From Rhododendron vialii (Eukaryota > Streptophyta > Magnoliopsida > Ericales > Ericaceae): a DNA stretch of 64,000 nucleotides. The position numbers and the translations under genes are program-made. Shown one piece after another: positions 57,303 through 64,000 of this stretch; the first letter of the stretch is position 1; every line of letters starts with the position of its first letter. The notes below the pieces were generated by a model. That model had not been told where the DNA came from and did no database searches. It saw only the letters and a program-made list of their open reading frames with translations. The stretch covers positions 34,467,501 to 34,531,500 of the forward strand of contig NC_080559.1 of the NCBI RefSeq assembly GCF_030253575.1, in the 5' to 3' direction.

Positions 57303-58445
57303 TCCCTAGTACTCCTCTGCAAATATATATGTAACTTCAAGAAGAAATGTTCTTACAATACATAGATATTACCATAGAAAGATCTAAATACTTATCTTTA
57401 ATTTGAATCTAGAATGGACCTGTACCATATCTACACTTTCAATTTATAAGTACTCGCACTTCTTTTTTTATCCCTCACACTCCCTTTTTTGTCCTCGTGT
57501 AATGCAAATTTACAATATTATCTTTTCAAGCATGAAAGATTACACAAATAAACAAAAAAAGACGATGATTATTAACAAATAAGAGTGTGAAAATCGATTA
57601 CCAATGCTAATTGGTTAATATATGTTTATGATAGCTAGTCCTTATTATGTGGAGAATTTTAGAATTCTTTTCCAAGTAGGAGTCAAATGCGTTTTATTGT
57701 TTCCTATTCCTATCCCTTCCTTTACGAACAATAAGTCTAGGTACACAAATAGTGCCAAGCACACTTGTCGAGCCATTCATCTCGGCACGAATACTCATAT
57801 CTAAGTCGTCTGTGTCGAAATGACCGGCCGGATGCCACTCAACACCTTACTTGGCAAGGGGTGCTGGTCAACACTCTCCATTCCACACAACCAACCGGTC
57901 CTTATTACGTGGGTTGTATTCCCATCCCTTCCTTCGCAAACTATCATCTTTTATGATAAGTATGTAGCATGATTCCTTTACAAACTTGTGAAAAAATCTT
58001 AACACCTTATGGAAGAGAAGCTTGATTTACATATGACAATTGGACGCGCTCGGAAATGTTTTAACCTATTTAAAATTTATGTTTTTACATTCACATTCCA
58101 CTATTATTATTATACTATAAAAAAATATGCCATATGTTTATCCATTCAGGATTGTTTGAAAAGACAATTTTGGTATAATGAAGAGATATAGATTTTAGGT
58201 ATTGGGGATATAAGTATTGAAAAGCTGTGCAGAGAGGAAAAAAGCTTTGAGACCCCAAGATATCATCTGAAACAAATTAAAAATCGGTTGAATGACTTTA
58301 ATTTCTAGGTCCGTCAAAGTGTTATGGAAATGACGTAAATTGGCCCGAGACACTCTGCATTATAAAAACGAATAAAACAAGAGACCTATTTTATTTTTTT
58401 TACAAAAACGAAGCTGGGTTTGTGGTCAGATTCTCTAGTCCAGAT
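57303..58445. other. Intergenic, no gene seen
   Basis: AT-rich DNA with a degraded relative of the 24-kb inverted-repeat element at about 57,745-57,870. No family-like open frame. Confidence 0.4.
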
Positions 58446-58747
58446 AAAAAGTTGGGCCTCCGTCCACAATAATAAAGGGGGAAAATGACTGCTTATGACG
58501 TATTTTGATAATTAATACCCGCCAAAAATATGTTAAGAACATTTGTTAATACTGAAAATGTCATTGACAGAAGAAAAAATTGGGCCTCCGTCCACAATAA
58601 TAAGGGGGGAAAATGACGGCCCATGACGTATTTTGATAATTAATACCAGTCAAAGACATGTTAAGAATATTTGTTAATGCTGAAAATGTCATTAACATTA
58701 ATTATCAAAGCACGTCATTGGCCGTTATTTTCCCTAATAAGGGCCTC
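58446..58747. repeat. Tandem 128-bp repeat plus inverted end, upstream of the KEN gene
   Basis: Two direct copies (58446-58565 and 58574-58693, offset 128 bp) share TTGGGCCTCCGTCCACAATA, GGGGAAAATGAC, ATGACGTATTTTGATAATTA and GTTAAGAA-ATTTGTTAAT. They are followed by an inverse of the copy start (TTAATTATCAAAGCACGTCA, GGCCGTTATTTTCCC, TAATAAGGGCC) to 58747. This is best read as an inverted-repeat MITE with one arm duplicated. It ends about 300 bp before the KEN gene ATG. Confidence 0.7.
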
Positions 58748-59052
58748 TTTGCGAATGGAGGTGGTAGTTTGGCCCAAGAAGGAAAAATAAGGACGACACG
58801 GCGCCGTTGAATCCAACGTTAGAAACCACAACGGCTAGTTCCAAGTGACCGTTAATTTGGAGGATCCAAAAATTTGAAACCCTGAATAAGACCTTTCCAC
58901 CAAACACAGGAAAACCAATACCCCATACTAATACTCTTTCACGAAAATCACAAATCTCGCAAATCAAATTCACAACAGACCTCTCCAAAAATCCCAAATC
59001 ACCAACAAATTCATCTACTCTCAGCAATTCAAAAAACCACTGATTCCAGAAA

Positions 59053-61807
59053 ATGGTGTACACATCATCATACACTCCAACGTACTACACCTCACTCCAC
59101 GACTCGATCACTTCCATCTGCAAAAACATCCTCCCTTTTTCCTTCAAGAAGCGGCGGTTGCCCGCCATCGCGGCGGCCGAGCAGCAGCTGTCGAAGCAGC
59201 AGTCGGATAACCTGAAATGGCAGCAGGAGTCGTTCCATCAGATTTTGAAGCTGATGGGTCTTTGCAAGGAGGGTATCTTGGCTGAAACAGAGGTCTCTGC
59301 TTTTAAGTCCCACCTTCTCGACACCCTTGTCGCCTCCCCAGCTGATTATGAACAACCCACCATTCTTAAAGATAAATTGGTCTTTTTGCAGGTACTCCTT
59401 TGTTTATCCTCTGTTTTTCCCTATTCTCCTTTATCTTTCGAGAAAAAAAAAAGAGCTGAAATGTATAGGGTTGGTTGATTTTTACTGCATAATTAGTTCT
59501 TTGGTGAAATTGTAACGGGTTAGGGTTAGTTAATTTTACAGTAAAAATTGGCTGATTTGGTTGAAATTGAATTCATTCATCGGATGTGATTATTTGTAAT
59601 TCCGGCCTGAAATCGTAGTAAAAACTTGTTGAATTATGGCATAGTTGACCAGTGGGTGTTCAATTTTTCCACCGAAATTCTACTGTAGTGTTGTTGGTTT
59701 TGTAGCATAAGTAGCTCAAGCTCTCCAGATGATTAATTAATTTTGAAAATTAAAGTCGTTGCGCAATTAGATCAACTTCCAGATCATGATTAATTAGACC
59801 GATTATGGGCAACTGTAGCTGATTTCATTACCTAGGTATTCTATTTAATGCGTTTGCCCGGACATAAAAAACAAGTTGATTTGGGGCTGTATTTGGGGTT
59901 GGTTTTTAGTTGGCATTTCAATTTTCTTACTGAATTTGGACTTTGTGTGAATATTTCAAGTTGAGACTGTTTAGCTGAATTTCTAAAAACACAATTTGAT
60001 AATCCTTTCTTGTAGGAGTTGTTGTATGCGAAATGTATCACAGAGGATGAGTACCATTCCTCAAAGAGGCCATTGTTGCAGAGGCTAGCAGTTCAAGGAG
60101 CCGAGATCGAGGCAAGAGACGTGATAGTTTCTGCAACGAAAGAGAGCTCGAATGAGTGGTCTGTTATTGATTTGAAAGATGAGAAATGTTTGCTTGCTCA
60201 AGAGAGCTCAAATTCGAATACCAAATCGAAAAACGGCTCAGCCGCGAGGCAAATGAAAGGATCAAATTCTATTTTTGGGTTTGGATCATCTCATAAAAAT
60301 GGAAAAGGTAAGGAAAATAAGGGTCCAATTGATCCCGGTCCAGACCATTTTGCCCCCTTCGCTAAGAATGAACTGGGACTTTCTAGAGAAAACCCTTTTT
60401 GGGATAGTAATCTAAGACAGAAAGAAAGTGAAACTCAGTCTATTCTCATGATGGAAAGCTCCCCACCGGAGTCTAAAAAGGTAGTCAACAGAAGTGAGAG
60501 TGAAAAGGCGAAGAAGAAGATGTTTAGGACTTTGTTTCCTCAAAAGGAGGAGAGACATGAAAATGGTGATCATGGCCTTGATTATGAGGAAAAGGTATCG
60601 AAATCGGGAAAGAAGCAATGGGGATTCGATGGGTTCAAGAAATGGAAGAAAAGTGAGTCAGAGGATGAAACAGCTCCTCTGCCGCTCAGCGAAAGATCGG
60701 ATAGTGAGATGTTTTTGGGATCGAACCGGCTTGTTGCTAGTCCAGTTGGGGAGGGACCAGACACCAAACAAATCAAGAGGAAGTTGCATTCAAATGGAGC
60801 GCCATCGGATTTCTTTGTCGATAAGGTATCCTACATTGCCTGCTGGCATTTTTTCTATTCATAGCTAATGCAAATTCATTCCCTTTTTTTGCACTGGAAA
60901 AATGGACTAATTGTGAAATGAGAGGTAGCTAACTGTCAGATATGCTTTGCTTTTGTAGGTTTTAGGGCAGAAGATAAAGAAGGAGCTCTCGAGAATCCAG
61001 ACAGAACTCAATGCTAAGAACCCCAATATTCAATTTTCGTAAGCATTTTCTACTTATGCCCACCTCCTGAATTCCTTGAGAAAATAATGGAATAACCATT
61101 GATGCTAATGCTTGTTCAAAAATACTGTTTACCTTTGTGTTTTAGGAATGATCAAATTGATGCTATTTCAACCAGGCTTCCAGTTGACAAAGCAGACTTG
61201 AAAAATTTCTTTCCCAAGTGAGTGCTTATTCATAAGATTTGCTTTCATCAGTTTTCAATTCTGACAGAGTGCTTATTTTACGTTGCTTTTGTGCTAATAA
61301 TGACTATAATGCTTATTGTGTCCTGGCTTCCGCGAGAATTAGATGAACCAGACATTTGGGCACATATCTGCATCCGACACTAAGTCTAACACAGATGTTT
61401 ATAAAAAAATACTATTTATTTGTCTTCGATGGCTGCTTTTGTCTTTTAATTTTAGGTCATGGTGTGATCGCTATGGTGATGTGGTGTTGGATGTGGTGAG
61501 AAAGGAATTTAAAGATCATGTAGGGGAGATGGAAACTTTGAAAAATGCTGCCAGAGAGAAGCAGAACAGCAGCTCCAAAAGATGGGCAACCTTTGATGAT
61601 GATGAAAATTGTCACCCAAATCTTTTTGCTCCTCAAGACACATCTTTTCCCATGAAACAAGCAAAGCATGCCCCTTTGGGTGATGATCGCACACTTAAGT
61701 GCTTCAAAAACAATCCTTTCTTTCAAGATATTGATCTAACCCACGTCGATGGGAACAAGGAGAATCCATTCTGGAGTCCGAGGCATGGTTCTTCCATGCT
61801 GGGTTAA
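59053..61807 (+). CDS. Plant-specific protein of unknown function with KEN and ENPFW motifs
   Basis: Five coding exons, 59053-59391, 60016-60825, 60959-61038, 61146-61217 and 61456-61807, join in phase at GT-AG sites into 550 residues. The N-terminal part (MVYTSSYTPTYYTSLHDSIT..., to about 165) looks the most conserved, with SDNLKWQQESFHQILKLMGL and the exon 1/2 join KLVFLQ|ELLYAKCITEDEYH. The middle is Ser/Lys-rich and probably disordered. Short motifs: KEN at 212-214 and 535-537, and ENPFW twice (RENPFWDS at 237, KENPFWSP at 535). No signal peptide, membrane span or enzyme motif. I recall unnamed proteins of this layout in other plants but no function. A regulated, short-lived protein is an inference from the KEN boxes. 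Confidence 0.87.
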
Positions 61808-61913
61808 ATGAAATTATAGTCTAGCATTGCATATGTTGTTGTTCAATTTCTGTTGTATTGAGCTAATTTATGTTGTGGACCTGTTGTTACTTGTTATTGA
61901 ACTATTGTTGTTC

Positions 61914-61919
61914 AATAAA
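61914..61919 (+). terminator. Polyadenylation signal of the KEN gene
   Basis: AATAAA lies 107 bases after the stop codon, after a TTGT-rich stretch typical of plant far-upstream elements. Confidence 0.6.
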
Positions 61920-62677
61920 GAATTTCTGTTGTACTTCGTATTTTCCATGGCGCACAGTGTTCTTTAAGTGCATTTTTTATTGCAACAGTTGTGAGTGTGT
62001 TGCTAGAGGCTAACGTTTGTTTGCCTTTCTTTTCTTTGTTTTGTTGATCTGGAAAATTTGCCTTGCTTGCTTCATTGCTATTTTGGCACATACTGAATTT
62101 TTACCGTTAAAACTACTGAAGAGCAAAGTATTGGTAAAGATGTGGGTAACTTATCAACGCCATTAATTACCCAAAAAAAAAAAAACTCATCAATGCCAAA
62201 CCATGAAACCAACTGTGAAATTTGGCTTACCGGTGATTTTTTGGAGTCCTGTTAAGTTTTTGGCAACAGGAATTTTTTTTTTCCTTTTCTAATTTCTCTT
62301 TTGGACGACGAAAAGAAGCTGCTCCAATAGGTTGTCCGTTGTTTCTTGGTGCAGCCAGAGGAATGCATGAAGAAAGGAAAGGCATTTTTCCTGGACGTCT
62401 AAGTCCTTTTGGGCTTGTATTATGCAACTGTTTTATCCCTTGCTAAGATACTTATAATTCTTTAAAACATTGGTATTTAACCAACATATCCGGAAAGTAT
62501 TCAACGTATCTTAGAAGCATTCCTCGCATATTCAAAACGTATCAAAAGTTCAAAATTTTTAATTTATTCGCCATTTATACGACTGCGTATCATTACCCAT
62601 AAGTGACTAGTTTCAAAGTATTTAATATCAGTTACCATTAGTGAATTTCAGAGATTCTCAAAGAGTTGACCCGTTTG
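61920..62677. other. Intergenic between the KEN gene and the FMO pseudogene
   Basis: No gene seen. The region holds an A-run at 62,174-62,185 and AT-rich DNA. Confidence 0.45.
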
Positions 62678-63776
62678 ATGGAGAAACGAGTGGCCATCGG
62701 CGCAGGAATAAGCGGCCTTCTAGCCTGCAAATACACCGTAGAGAAGGGATTTCGACCCGTTGTTTTCGAAGCCCTGGCCCAAACCATGGAGTCAACCAAA
62801 TCCAAACCCCGAAACACGCTTTCCAGTTCTCCGATATGCCCTGGCCCAGCTCTGTGAGAGACTTGTATCCCACTCACACCCAAGTGATGGAGTACGTAGA
62901 GTCTTATGCTCGGCACTTCAACTTGCTGCCCTGTATCAGATTTGAATGTGAAGTGATTGGCATGGATTTTGTTGGAGTTTCTGAGGGGGAGATGGAGTTG
63001 TGGGATTTGTGGGGTGGAAATGGTTGGCCCTTTAGCTCTAGAGGCAAATGGCAGCTACAAGTCAAAGACCAGAAAAGGTGCTCCCAAGAGGTAAGCAAAA
63101 TTTGAGTTTCTTTTGGCGGATACCTCAGATGTCCGGATCAGTTTACGCGCATCTCGATTAATTTTAGGGGCTCAATTCCACCGGCAACTAACAGGGAGCT
63201 CGATTAAAACCAGAGCAAAGTCCGTATGGACTAGTTTTTTGGTGGAAATTTTACTAGTTTCTCGTATTGTGCTCCTTTGTTGAAAAATTTCTTTGGTATA
63301 TCTCGGCAAGAAAAATTTAAAAGGTAAAAAAATACATGGGGGATTACATTTTTAAATAGTTCATGTTAATATTACTTTTGCATGAGTTAATCAAGCGAAA
63401 AACAAAGACAAAAACTAATTTCAACGAAAATATATTCATGAGACGATATGAGAGTACAATCACAAGCTCATGGTAACTTTACGAAAACTCAACTAAAACT
63501 ATCCAGGAAAGTACTTGATTTTTTTTCCCCCCATGTTTACTACACTTTGATAGGAGTGGGAATTCGAGTTCGTGATTCTGTGCATTGGACGATACAGTGG
63601 TTTGCCAAACATCCCAGAGTTCCCACCGGGTCATGATCCACAAACTTTTAATGGTAAGGTCTTGCATTCCATGGACTACTCTGCCATGGCAAATGCAAAT
63701 GTGAAGGAAAGAGAATTGCAGTAATTGGTGTCCAGAAATCTGCTCTCGACATAGCCCCGAATGTGCCGATGTGAAT
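62678..63776 (+). pseudogene. Flavin-containing monooxygenase (FMO1-like), broken and truncated
   Basis: FMOs use FAD and NADPH to oxygenate nucleophilic N or S in small molecules. From the ATG at 62678 the frame reads [20 protein letters not shown], with the FAD-binding GxGxxG as GAGISG. The frame is then lost: [20 protein letters not shown] and the following homologous stretch to about 63,090 lie in another frame, and the expected FEAED-GGVW segment is missing. A GTAAGC donor at 63091 and an acceptor before 63554 fit an intron. Then EFVILCIGRYSGLPNIPEFP-type sequence resumes, reaching HSMDYSAM, after which GKRIAVIGVQKSALDIA (NADPH-binding GxGxxG region) sits in a further frame and homology stops near 63,776. 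At least three frame changes plus the missing second half mean this is a pseudogene, unless sequencing errors are involved. Confidence 0.85.
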
Positions 63777-64000
63777 GGTGAGACCAAAAAATAATACTCC
63801 ATACTGTACATTCGGGTGGACGATTTGTGATCAAGTGGAACTAAAAGTACTAGTAATTGTTAATGTTCAGACCAAAGATAACACAGCGTTACTATTCTTG
63901 CGCATTCCAAATGGATTCTCCAATTAAGTGTACAAGATTCGGGTCATTATCATTATTAACTCTTTTTCTAGTATAATTCATGTGTCCGGGCCAACTTACA
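63777..64000. other. Window end, nothing recognised
   Basis: AT-rich DNA after the FMO homology stops. No trace of the remaining FMO exons is visible before the window ends. Confidence 0.4.

Overview
The window is nuclear DNA from a flowering plant, almost certainly a eudicot. It has AT-rich, intron-bearing genes with plant GT-AG introns, plant-specific families (class II KNOX, PB1-RAF kinase, TMN, plastid-targeted proteins), and many short plant DNA transposons and tRNA-derived SINEs. An asterid (for example Ericales) is possible, but the sequence alone does not settle the order.

Genes from left to right: (1) minus strand, 6.2-13.6 kb, a 19-exon chloroplast adenylate kinase fused to a DUF1995 domain; (2) minus strand, 15.4-17.4 kb, an intronless transmembrane-9 protein (TMN/EMP70); (3) plus strand, 20.4-23.8 kb, a two-exon thylakoid-lumen-type cyclophilin (CYP28 type); (4) plus strand, 29.1-33.5 kb, a five-exon class II KNOX homeobox gene (KNAT3/4/5 type); (5) minus strand, 35.7-36.2 kb, a small unknown protein with a YDP-YALNFD motif; (6) plus strand, 46.2-52.0 kb, a nine-coding-exon PB1-domain RAF-like kinase; (7) plus strand, 54.8-55.2 kb, a second YDP-motif protein; (8) plus strand, 59.1-61.8 kb, a five-exon plant protein of unknown function with KEN motifs; (9) plus strand, 62.7-63.8 kb, a broken flavin-containing monooxygenase. 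Genes 1-3 appear to match, by recall, a neighbourhood on Arabidopsis chromosome 5 (At5g35170, At5g35160, At5g35100), so the block looks ancestral.

The intergenic space is dominated by short non-autonomous elements, several defined by matching target-site duplications: a 964-bp Mutator-like element (9-bp TSD) at 39.4-40.4 kb, a 561-bp hAT-like element (8-bp TSD) at 40.5-41.0 kb, a 346-bp palindrome with 9-bp flanking repeats at 18.1-18.5 kb, a Tourist-like element (TTA TSD) at 19.7-20.1 kb, five Stowaway-like elements, and large fold-back palindromes at 1.7, 32, 43, 44.2, 45.0, 53.6 and 56.7 kb. The most unusual is a 0.5-kb fold-back at 41.8-42.3 kb whose two arms are arrays of a 20-bp unit. 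The 39.4-45.5 kb stretch is a nest of at least six hairpin-forming elements ending just upstream of the RAF kinase gene. A module of about 85 bp is shared by the interiors of the 39.4-kb Mutator-like element and the unrelated-looking 56.7-kb palindrome.

I found no tRNA or rRNA gene, no CRISPR array, and no intact retroelement coding region. One GC-rich stretch (18.6-19.2 kb) looks like an old LTR fossil. Exon boundaries were set by hand from splice signals and recalled family sequences; no database search was run.
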